From assembly GCA_017507595.1 (NCBI GenBank), contig JAFWAM010000094.1, forward strand, positions 1-11,349: 11,349 nt of DNA, given 5' to 3'. This document shows positions 1 through 6,030 of the stretch, in pieces (the stretch's first letter is position 1; every line of letters starts with the position of its first letter). The notes beneath the pieces were generated by a model that saw nothing but the letters and a program-made list of their open reading frames with translations, was not told the DNA's origin and made no database searches. The DNA is from Clostridia bacterium (GTDB taxonomy: Bacteria; Bacillota_A; Clostridia; Christensenellales; Borkfalkiaceae). A program made the position numbers and the translations under genes.

Positions 1-152
1 AGACCGAGCACGATAAGCAGTACGATTTTGGCTGTATCAACGGGCGCTAAAATCCCAACCAATATAAAGGGTATCCATATAAGTAGGGTAAGAAAGGTAT
101 GTGAAATATACCAATAGATCAAAGCATTTTTATCAAGTTTTTTCATTTCCAT
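1..152 (-). CDS. N-terminal part of a membrane protein, possibly a bacterial PH-domain (YdbS/bPH2-like) protein; cut by the window edge
   Basis: Only the first 50 codons are present; the gene continues beyond position 1. The visible protein starts MEMKKLDKNALIYWYIS and runs into a hydrophobic segment from about residue 19 to 36, a short APVDTAK break, then a second hydrophobic run. A charged start with a 'LDxxAxxYW' pattern just before paired membrane helices is the arrangement I know from YdbS-like bPH2 proteins, but the PH domain itself lies outside the window, so the family call is a guess. The first of two nearby ATGs is chosen because an AGAGGTGA ribosome site (160-167) lies 7 bases upstream of it. 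A near-consensus promoter sits about 40 bp upstream. That a gene starts here is fairly sure; its function is uncertain. Confidence 0.6.
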   Translation of the reverse strand, partial: MEMKKLDKNALIYWYISHTFLTLLIWIPFILVGILAPVDTAKIVLLIVLG

Positions 153-189
153 AAAAAAATCACCTCTTAAGTATATTAAGGTAAACCAA

Positions 190-218
190 ATTATATCACA
201 ATATTGTCCCAATGTCAA
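190..218 (-). promoter_or_regulatory. Sigma-A-type promoter of the minus-strand membrane protein gene
   Basis: On the minus strand TTGACA (213-218) and TATAAT (190-195) are separated by exactly 17 bases, a full consensus match. The spacer holds a perfect 10-bp palindrome, ACAATATTGT (198-207), a possible repressor site. Between promoter and ribosome site lies a second dyad, CTTAA-N5-TTAAG (167-181). Either could be an operator; neither matches a site I can name. Confidence 0.85.
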
Positions 219-272
219 CACCTTTATTTATTTTGGCGCTTGCCTTTATTCGGGCGGCGGGCATATGATTTA

Positions 273-303
273 AAAAAGTGGGCGTATAAGCCGATTATCG
301 GCC
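273..303 (+). repeat. Dispersed short repeat, copy 1 (dyad GCCGAT-T-ATCGGC)
   Basis: The core shared with two other places in the window is AAAAAGTGG, 2-3 variable bases, then TATAAGCCGATTATCGGCC. It contains a perfect dyad at 290-302. This copy lies between the minus-strand membrane gene promoter and the 3' end of the SRP RNA gene. A purine-rich AAAAGGAG (317-324) follows downstream, but no start codon follows it at usable distance. TAAA (271-274), 15 bases, then GCCGATTA (290-297) resembles a sigma-28 promoter in this copy. Confidence 0.75.
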
Positions 304-336
304 TATTTTTGTTAATAAAAGGAGTAAAAAAGCATC

Positions 337-368
337 AAAAAAACGGCCGCTTAAATAAAGCAACCGTT
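337..368 (-). terminator. Rho-independent terminator of the SRP RNA gene
   Basis: Read on the minus strand, an 11-bp stem (342-352 with 358-368, two G-U pairs) closes a 5-base loop TATTT. It is followed by a run of seven T. It lies just downstream of the SRP RNA 3' end, as expected for a separately transcribed RNA gene. Confidence 0.9.
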
Positions 369-378
369 AATTTTCTTT

Positions 379-648
379 AAGCCGTGCATTCCTTTTTGAT
401 AGTCCGCACCGAAGCGAAAACCCGATAGGTAGCTCCTTTAAAGCACCCTTATGGCACACGGTACGAATTGTTTAGTGCTGCTATATCCCTATCCTGACAC
501 GGTTCGCAAACAACCGTTGCACAAGACCTTAATATCAACACCCCTTGTCTGGCCCGGCCAACCATACGGAAAACCGAGAAGGACCTTCAGCCCTGCTGTA
601 GCGGATTGCAGGTAGAGGGCACCGCTAGCTCCCCACCTAGCACGGCAG
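379..648 (-). ncRNA. ffs: Signal recognition particle RNA, large Gram-positive form with Alu domain
   Basis: This is the RNA scaffold of the signal recognition particle; it binds Ffh and targets nascent membrane and secreted proteins to the translocon. On the minus strand the 5' end GCCGTGC (640-646) pairs with GCACGGC (381-387) at the 3' end, closing a molecule of about 270 nt, the usual size of the Bacillus/Clostridium scRNA. The Alu-domain signature (GGTGGGGAGC, then GCGGTGCCC and CTGCAATCCGC) occupies about 600-637. The S-domain helix 8 is at 475-498 with the conserved flanks GTCAGG and AGCAGC. Its tip departs from the common form: the usual TCC-GGAA-GGA is replaced by ATA-GGGA-TAT. The changes keep three base pairs and a GNRA tetraloop, so the RNA looks functional. 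It has its own promoter and terminator. Exact ends are estimated from the pairing. Confidence 0.92.
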
Positions 649-653
649 TAATT

Positions 654-682
654 ATTTTATACTAAAGAGGGAAAAAAATCAA
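654..682 (-). promoter_or_regulatory. Promoter of the SRP RNA gene
   Basis: On the minus strand TTGATT (677-682) and TAAAAT (654-659) are 17 bases apart. Transcription would begin about 6-7 bases downstream, near 647, which is where the mature SRP RNA 5' end is expected. Confidence 0.7.
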
Positions 683-759
683 CTGTTTTGCCCCCAATTT
701 GCTTTACTTTGGACTGTTTATTTGTTAAAATTATGTTATCTTTTAAGATAATATAAATA

Positions 760-1000
760 ATTTTGCGATTATCGGAAACAAGTTTCGTGCAAAAGCGCTT
801 ATTAGCGAGCAGTGACGGTGAAAGACTGTAAGGCAGCGTGCACGGGGTATCCTTCCGTAGCAAGTTGCCGAAAGCGTGGCATTTTTTGCGGGCGCAATAG
901 GTGACCGGTCAAGGGCCGACCAACCCTTATTTGAGTGCGCTTTTGCGAATCGGAGTGGTACCGCGGTTAACCCCGTCTCTGTTATGGAGGCGGTTTTTTT
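760..1000 (+). promoter_or_regulatory. T-box riboswitch (isoleucine) controlling ileS
   Basis: This leader senses uncharged tRNA-Ile and lets transcription into ileS continue only when it is bound. Stem I is readable: CGGAA (773-777) pairs with TTCCG (853-857), and CGTGC (786-790) with GCACG (840-844). Between them is the specifier loop, whose 3' side GGGTATCC carries ATC (849-851), an Ile codon. Further up, CAGT (810-813) and ACTG (825-828) close the distal loop GACGGTGAAAG, preceded by the GAG bulge. The T-box core GAGTGGTACCGCGG is at 953-966; its TGGT (956-959) would pair with an ACCA tRNA end, fitting the A discriminator of tRNA-Ile. A terminator follows. The leader promoter is unclear; AT-rich candidates such as GATAAT (747-752) or TATAAA (752-757) lack a good -35 box. 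Confidence 0.93.
973..1000 (+). terminator. T-box-regulated terminator upstream of ileS
   Basis: CCGTCTC (973-979) pairs with GAGGCGG (987-993) over a 7-base loop, followed by seven T. In the alternative fold the CGTCTC strand would join the antiterminator formed with the sequence around GGAGTGG. Transcription thus either stops here or proceeds to ileS, 62 bp downstream. Confidence 0.92.
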
Positions 1001-1061
1001 ATTTTTCACGGCCGCCGCCCGCTGAAACAGTTAATAATTATTTCCTTAAAGGAGAAGATTT

Positions 1062-4000
1062 ATGTATAAAAAAGTTGACACCAATCTTGACTTTTTGCAA
1101 AGGGAAAAAGAGGTTGCAAAATTTTGGGAAGAAAACAACGTTTTTGAAGAATCCATCAAAAATACCGAAGGCGGACAGGAATTCTGCTTTTACGACGGCC
1201 CGCCAACAGCCAATGGCAAGCCCCATATCGGTCACGTATTGACCCGTGTAATGAAGGATATTATCCCTCGCTATCAAACCATGAAAGGCAAGCACGTTTT
1301 AAGAAAGGCCGGCTGGGATACCCACGGTCTTCCCGTAGAGCTTGAAATTGAAAAGAAGCTTGGCCTCGACGGCAAGCAGGACATTGAAAAGTTCGGTATA
1401 GAGCCCTTTATTGCAGAGTGCAAGAAATCCGTCTGGAAGTATTCCAACGAGTGGAAGGTCATGAGTGAGCGTTTAGGCTACTGGGTGGATATGGAAACCC
1501 CTTACGTTACCTATCACGACGACTATATTGAATCCGTTTGGTGGTCCTTGAAGGAAATCCACAAAAAGGGCCTTTTATACAAGGGTCACAAGATCGTGCC
1601 ATACTGCCCACGCTGCGGCACGGCACTTGCCTCCCACGAGGTAGCCCAAGGCTATAAGGATGTTAAGGAAAAATCCGTCTACGTTAAGTTCAAGGTCAAA
1701 AATGAGGAAAACACTTACTTCCTCGCCTGGACGACCACACCCTGGACCCTTCCTTCCAACGTTGCCCTTTGTATGAACGCCAACGAGGACTACGTTGAAA
1801 TTTCCGCCGAGGACGGCTGCAAGTATATCCTTGCCCAGGCCCTCGTTTCCAAATTATTTGAAAATTACACCGTTCTTTCCACAAAGAAGGGCTCCGATTA
1901 CGAGCGTGTAGAGTACGAGCCTCTTTTTGACTGCGCCGTAGGCACCTTCAGGGAAAAGGCCTTCTTTATCACCAACGACGATTACGTAACCTTAACCGAC
2001 GGTACGGGTATCGTTCACATTGCCCCCGCATTTGGCGTTGACGACGGCAGGGTAGGGACTAGCTATGACCTTCCCTTCGTTCAGATGGTTGACGATCGCG
2101 GCAAAATGAAGGAAGAGGTCACCGTTTGCGCAGGTATGTTCTGTAAGGACGCCGACAAGGTCATCATAAAGGACTTAAGCCAAAGGGGACTTTTGTTCAA
2201 GGAGGAAATGTTTGAGCACTCCTATCCCTTCTGCTGGCGCTGCAACACGCCCCTTTTATATTACGCCCGTTCAAGCTGGTTCGTAAAGACCACGGCCGTT
2301 AAGGATAAGCTTATAAGATCCAACAACTCCGTCAACTGGATGCCCGAAACCATCAAATCGGGCCGTATGGGGAACTTCCTTGAAAACGTAGTCGACTGGG
2401 GCTTATCCCGTGAAAGGTATTGGGGTACACCACTCCCCGTATGGCAATGTCCCGATTGCGGCCACTTTGAGGTAATCGGCTCCAAGGCGGAGCTTAAGGA
2501 AAAATGTGGCGTAGAGGGCGACGTGGAGCTTCACCGTCCCTTCGTTGACAAGCTCACCATGAAGTGTGACAAGTGCGGTCACGAAATGCACAGGGTAAAG
2601 GAGGTTATCGACTGCTGGTACGATTCCGGCTCCATGCCCTTTGCCCAGTTCCATTACCCATTTGAAAATAAGGAGCTTTTTGAAAAGCACTTCCCCGCAG
2701 ACTTTATCAGCGAGGCTATCGACCAGACCCGCGGCTGGTTCTACGTGCTTTTAGCCATCTCCACCATATTATTTGACAAGGCGCCCTTTAAAAACTGTAT
2801 CGTTTTAGGGCACGTCAACGACGAAAAGGGCCTCAAGATGAGCAAGCATCTTGGCCACGTAGTCGATCCCTGGACCATTCTTGACAAGCAGGGCGCAGAC
2901 GCAGTAAGGTGGTATTTCTACACCTCATCGGCACCATGGCTTCCCTCCAGGTTCTACGAAAAGGCCGTTTCAGAGTGCCAGGCCAAGTATATGGGCACCC
3001 TTTGGAACGCTTACGCCTTCTTCGTTTTATACGCAGATATCGACAAGTACGATCCTTCCAAGTACACCTTAGATGGTTGCGCCCTTACCGTAATGGATAA
3101 ATGGCTTTTGTCAAAGCTTAACTCACTGGTTAAGACGGTTGACCAAAACCTTAATGAATATAAGATCTTTGAAAGCGCAAGGCTTATGCAGTCCTTCGTG
3201 GACGAGCTTTCCAACTGGTACATCCGCCGCTGCCGTGAAAGATACTGGGGCACGGGCATGACCAAGGATAAGGAGGCCGCTTATACCACCCTTTATACGG
3301 TATTGACCACCTTTGCAAAGCTTACCGCACCGTTCACGCCTTATATTGCGGAAAATATCTATCTCAACTTAGTACCTCAGTTCTATAAGGACGCCCCCAA
3401 ATCAGTCCACCTCTGTTCCTTCCCCGTATGCGACGAAAGCTTGATCGACCTTAAGCTTGAAAACGATATGCAGGTTGTTGAAAGCATGGTAGTATTGGGC
3501 CGCGCCGCAAGAAGCTCCTCCAACATCAAAAACCGTCAGCCCCTTCAGAAGCTTTACTTCTCGGTCGGCGGCAATACGGAGCTTTCCGACGAAATGTATC
3601 AGATTGCCCGTGACGAGCTTAACGTCAAGGAGTTTGAGGTATTGACCGACTCATCTGAATTTATCAACTACAAGCTCAAGCCACAGCTTAAGACCTTAGG
3701 GCCCAAGTACGGTGCAAAGCTTGGTGCAATAAGACAGTTCCTTGACACCTGCAACGCTCAGGAGGTCGTCAGCGAGGTAAGAAAGAACGGCTCCTATACG
3801 GTCGTTTTAGGCGATACCTCCGTCGTATTTGAGGAAAGCGACCTGCTCATCTCTACGGAGAGCAAGGCAGGGTACGTTTCCGCCAGCGAAAACGGCAACA
3901 CGGTCGTATTGGACGCAAACCTTACTGAGGAGCTTATCGCCGAAGGCCTCGTCCGCGAGGTCATCTCAAGGGTACAGACCATGCGAAAGGAAGCCGGCTT

Positions 4001-4196
4001 CAACGTTACCGACCGCATCAACCTTTACTATAAGGCAGACGGTAAAATGGGCGAGATATTATCAGCCTACGGCGACGTTATCGCCAAGACCGTCCTCGGT
4101 GAAAAGGTCGTTTGCGGCGAGTTAAACGGCTACGTCAAGGAATGGGACTTAAATGGCGAAGGGTTTACCCTTGCCGTTGAAAAAGTTGGCCTATAA
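1062..4196 (+). CDS. ileS: Isoleucyl-tRNA synthetase, long eukaryote-like (type 2) form
   Basis: This cytoplasmic class I enzyme charges tRNA-Ile with isoleucine and edits mischarged valine. The 1044-aa protein shows PPTANGKPHIGH (HIGH at 55-58), WDTHGLPVE, the CP1 editing domain with TTPWTLPSN, Cys pairs CPRCG (182-186), CWRC (about 391), CPDCG (463-467) and CDKCG (502-506), DQTRGWFY, and the second ATP signature KMSKH (592-596), followed by an anticodon-binding domain. Length and the GKPHIGH context match type 2 IleRS (T. thermophilus and MupA-like, about 1020-1045 aa) rather than the 920-940 aa type 1; type 2 enzymes are generally insensitive to mupirocin, an inference here. KMSKH-LGH is a divergent form of KMSKS-xGN. 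The start has AAAGGAG 7 bases upstream. Expression is governed by the T-box. The last codons overlap a dispersed repeat, and no terminator separates it from the next gene. Confidence 0.97.
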   Translation: MYKKVDTNLDFLQREKEVAKFWEENNVFEESIKNTEGGQEFCFYDGPPTANGKPHIGHVLTRVMKDIIPRYQTMKGKHVLRKAGWDTHGLPVELEIEKKLGLDGKQDIEKFGIEPFIAECKKSVWKYSNEWKVMSERLGYWVDMETPYVTYHDDYIESVWWSLKEIHKKGLLYKGHKIVPYCPRCGTALASHEVAQGYKDVKEKSVYVKFKVKNEENTYFLAWTTTPWTLPSNVALCMNANEDYVEISAEDGCKYILAQALVSKLFENYTVLSTKKGSDYERVEYEPLFDCAVGTFREKAFFITNDDYVTLTDGTGIVHIAPAFGVDDGRVGTSYDLPFVQMVDDRGKMKEEVTVCAGMFCKDADKVIIKDLSQRGLLFKEEMFEHSYPFCWRCNTPLLYYARSSWFVKTTAVKDKLIRSNNSVNWMPETIKSGRMGNFLENVVDWGLSRERYWGTPLPVWQCPDCGHFEVIGSKAELKEKCGVEGDVELHRPFVDKLTMKCDKCGHEMHRVKEVIDCWYDSGSMPFAQFHYPFENKELFEKHFPADFISEAIDQTRGWFYVLLAISTILFDKAPFKNCIVLGHVNDEKGLKMSKHLGHVVDPWTILDKQGADAVRWYFYTSSAPWLPSRFYEKAVSECQAKYMGTLWNAYAFFVLYADIDKYDPSKYTLDGCALTVMDKWLLSKLNSLVKTVDQNLNEYKIFESARLMQSFVDELSNWYIRRCRERYWGTGMTKDKEAAYTTLYTVLTTFAKLTAPFTPYIAENIYLNLVPQFYKDAPKSVHLCSFPVCDESLIDLKLENDMQVVESMVVLGRAARSSSNIKNRQPLQKLYFSVGGNTELSDEMYQIARDELNVKEFEVLTDSSEFINYKLKPQLKTLGPKYGAKLGAIRQFLDTCNAQEVVSEVRKNGSYTVVLGDTSVVFEESDLLISTESKAGYVSASENGNTVVLDANLTEELIAEGLVREVISRVQTMRKEAGFNVTDRINLYYKADGKMGEILSAYGDVIAKTVLGEKVVCGELNGYVKEWDLNGEGFTLAVEKVGL

Positions 4197-4205
4197 GCCG
4201 ATTAT
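4180..4205 (+). repeat. Dispersed short repeat, copy 2, spanning the ileS stop codon
   Basis: AAAAAGTTGGCCTATAAG followed by CCGATTAT matches copies 1 and 3 on their left part, but the right arm of the dyad is lost (ATTATTACC instead of ATTATCGGCC). The repeat supplies the last four ileS codons and the TAA. It lies 44 bases before the methyltransferase start, in the same orientation relative to the downstream gene as copy 3. Confidence 0.65.
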
Positions 4206-4248
4206 TACCAAAAAATCAATTTTTATCGCAAATATTTGAAAGGAATTT

Positions 4249-5106
4249 ATGATTTTAGCTAACGATTGGAAGGATTATTCCGTTATCGCCACGGGCGACG
4301 GGTATAAGATGGAGCGCTGGAAGGACGTTATCCTTCTGCGCCCCGACCCCCAGGTCATCTGGAAGTCTCAAACCAATATCTTTGAAAGGCCCGTCCACGC
4401 CCGCTATTTAAGAAGCGACAAGGGCGGCGGCAAGTGGGAATATTTCAAAAAGATCCCCGACGAATGGGTCGTGTCGTATAAAAACCTTAACTTCAAGGTC
4501 AAGCCAATGGGCTTCAAGCACACGGGGCTTTTTCCCGAACAGGCCGCCAATTGGGACAAGATGTCAAACCTTATAAAGGGCGCTAACCGACCTATATCCG
4601 CACTTAACCTTTTTGCCTACACGGGCGGGGCCACCTGCGCGCTTCTTGATGCAGGGGCTTCCGTATGTCACGTTGACGCAAGCCGCGGCATGGTGGAAAG
4701 GGCAGGTGAAAACGTAAGGCTTTCCAATCTTGGCGATCGCCCGGTAAGGTTCATTATTGACGACTGCGTCAAGTTTGTCAAAAGGGAGATCCGCCGCGGC
4801 AAAAAATACGACGCAATAATTATGGATCCGCCCAGCTACGGCAGGGGCCCCAACGGCGAAATGTGGAAGATAGAGGATCAGCTTTTTGACTTTGTCAAGC
4901 TGTGCGCTCAGGTAATGTCTGACGATCCTTTGTTCTTCCTTATCAACAGCTATACCACGGGTCTTCAGCCCATGGTGCTTGACAACATTTTGACCCTGGC
5001 CGTCAAGGGCGGCAGGGGACGGGTAGAGGCCTACGAGGTTGGCCTCCCCACAGAAGAAGGAATAAAGCTGCCTTGCGGCGCAGGAGGGATGTTTATCAAT
5101 GGATAA
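4249..5106 (+). CDS. Class I SAM-dependent methyltransferase, RlmI/COG1092-like core without PUA domain
   Basis: Probable RNA methyltransferase. The 285-aa protein has the Rossmann-type SAM motifs in order: LNLFAYTGG (119-127, SAM binding), HVDAS (141-145, acidic ribose contact), IIDD (169-172), and MDPPSYGRG (192-200, catalytic-loop type). FERPVHARYLRSDKGGGKWEYF and KHTGLFPEQAANWDKM are typical of the RlmI-like family; the N-terminal PUA domain of RlmI itself is absent. Where m5C enzymes of this group carry a catalytic Cys after the fifth strand, I see NSYTTG (233-238) without Cys, so the target atom may not be cytosine C5. AAAGGAA (4239-4245) precedes the ATG. It follows ileS by 52 bp and overlaps the pseudouridine synthase by 8 bp, suggesting joint translation and a role in rRNA or tRNA modification. 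The substrate is not known. Confidence 0.85.
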   Translation: MILANDWKDYSVIATGDGYKMERWKDVILLRPDPQVIWKSQTNIFERPVHARYLRSDKGGGKWEYFKKIPDEWVVSYKNLNFKVKPMGFKHTGLFPEQAANWDKMSNLIKGANRPISALNLFAYTGGATCALLDAGASVCHVDASRGMVERAGENVRLSNLGDRPVRFIIDDCVKFVKREIRRGKKYDAIIMDPPSYGRGPNGEMWKIEDQLFDFVKLCAQVMSDDPLFFLINSYTTGLQPMVLDNILTLAVKGGRGRVEAYEVGLPTEEGIKLPCGAGGMFING

Positions 5107-5812
5107 GGAAAATTTAGTAGTCCTTTACGAGGACAATCACGTTATCGTAGTGTTAAAACCGCAAAACATGCCCTGCTGTGAGGACGTCACCGGGGATACC
5201 GACCTTTTGACCATGGTCAAAGACTACATCAAGGTCAAGGAAAATAAGCCCGGCAACGTCTACGTCGGCCTCGTACACAGGCTTGACAGGGTCACGGGCG
5301 GCGTAATGGTTTACGCAAAAAGCTCCAAAGCGGCGTCAAGACTCAGCGAGCAGATCCGTAACGGTGAGTTTGAAAAGAAATATTTGACCGTCGTTATGGG
5401 TGCCCCCCGTGAGGAAAGGGCAACCCTTACCGATTACATGAAGAAAAACCCCGTAAACAACATGGTTTACGTCTGTCCCCAGACCGTTGAGGGCGCCAAG
5501 TTTGCAGAGCTTGAATACAGGGTAATGGCCCGTGCAGCGGAAAAGGACCTTTCCTTACTGCTTGTTAAGCTCCATACGGGCAGGACCCATCAGATAAGGG
5601 TACAGATGGCCCACATGGGCACCCCCGTTTACGGCGATATGCGCTACGGCGGCGAAAGGGCAGTAAAGGGTAAGATAGCCCTTTGGTCCACAAGCCTTGC
5701 CTTCAACCACCCCGTTTCCAAGGAAAGGATGGTCTTTAAGATCGAGCCCCCAAAGGAGGTCCGCCCCTGGAACGAATTCACTATCACCGACGACATACTC
5801 ATTTACGACTGA
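5099..5812 (+). CDS. RluA-family pseudouridine synthase
   Basis: It isomerises specific uridines in rRNA or tRNA to pseudouridine. In 237 aa the catalytic motif VHRLDRVTGG is clear, with Asp63 as the nucleophile. Downstream are FEKKYLTVV (the KxYxA/V region) and the RluA motif LHTGRTHQIRVQMAHMGTPVYGD. There is no N-terminal S4 domain, so it is the short RluA type, as in many single-domain Firmicute paralogues. The usual TSG after the catalytic Asp is TGG here. It starts inside the end of the methyltransferase gene (8-bp overlap), so it is translationally coupled. No plus-strand terminator with a T-run is evident after it. Which uridine it modifies cannot be read from sequence. Confidence 0.93.
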   Translation: MDKENLVVLYEDNHVIVVLKPQNMPCCEDVTGDTDLLTMVKDYIKVKENKPGNVYVGLVHRLDRVTGGVMVYAKSSKAASRLSEQIRNGEFEKKYLTVVMGAPREERATLTDYMKKNPVNNMVYVCPQTVEGAKFAELEYRVMARAAEKDLSLLLVKLHTGRTHQIRVQMAHMGTPVYGDMRYGGERAVKGKIALWSTSLAFNHPVSKERMVFKIEPPKEVRPWNEFTITDDILIYD

Positions 5813-5840
5813 GGCGGCGCAAAAAAGCCCCGCTCGGTCA

Positions 5841-5858
5841 AAAATGGCCCTATGGGCC
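5841..5858 (-). terminator. Minus-strand terminator-like hairpin
   Basis: Read on the minus strand, GGCCC-ATA-GGGCC (5846-5858) is followed by ATTTTTG. There is no T-run on the plus side, so it fits minus-strand transcription better than the end of the rluA-type gene. No minus-strand gene feeds it. Confidence 0.4.
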
Positions 5859-5913
5859 GCCAAACAAAGCCTGTATTTGTCTTTTATTTATTCTTTTTCA
5901 CAATTTATAGGCT

Positions 5914-5934
5914 AAAAAAACGGTTTGAGCCGTT
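5914..5934 (-). terminator. Second minus-strand terminator-like hairpin
   Basis: On the minus strand AACGG-CTCAAA-CCGTT (5919-5934) runs directly into a row of seven T. The shape is that of an intrinsic terminator pointing left, although both flanking genes are on the plus strand. It ends 7 bases before the -35 box of the secreted-protein gene. Confidence 0.5.
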
Positions 5935-5940
5935 CAATGG

Positions 5941-5970
5941 TTTGACAAATGTCAAAAGCAAGTGTAAAAT
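5941..5970 (+). promoter_or_regulatory. Promoter of the secreted-protein gene with a palindrome over the -35 box
   Basis: TTGACA (5942-5947) and TAAAAT (5965-5970) are 17 bases apart, a near-consensus promoter with a start near 5977. The perfect dyad TTTGACA-AA-TGTCAAA (5941-5956) covers the -35 box and part of the spacer, a good position for a repressor. A leader hairpin GGTGGC-AAA-GCCACC (5995-6009) follows, ending just before the AAGGAG ribosome site (6014-6019). Confidence 0.85.
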
Positions 5971-6030
5971 AGAATAGATTTATTAGTACACGTTGGTGGC
6001 AAAGCCACCGCTCAAGGAGTTTTACTTCAA

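Noticed and set aside
273..303. Repeat dyad as a rho-independent terminator (hairpin then CTATTTTT)
   Set aside because: The stem is 5-6 bp with a 1-3 base loop, the T-run is interrupted, and no plus-strand gene ends upstream of it; copy 3 has no T-run directly after it.
657..863. Minus-strand open frame of 68 codons over the SRP RNA promoter and T-box stem I
   Set aside because: It overlaps a promoter and a structured RNA and has no coding character.
743..1009. Minus-strand open frame of 88 codons antisense to the T-box leader
   Set aside because: The RNA structure explains the sequence; the peptide has no recognisable features or ribosome site.
901..1242. Plus-strand open frame of 113 codons over the T-box and the start of ileS
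   Set aside because: It covers the T-box core and terminator, lacks a ribosome site, and overlaps the certain ileS start in another frame.
1274..4125. Several open frames of 60-100 codons inside ileS on both strands
   Set aside because: They are shadows of the ileS frame, without ribosome sites or recognisable proteins.
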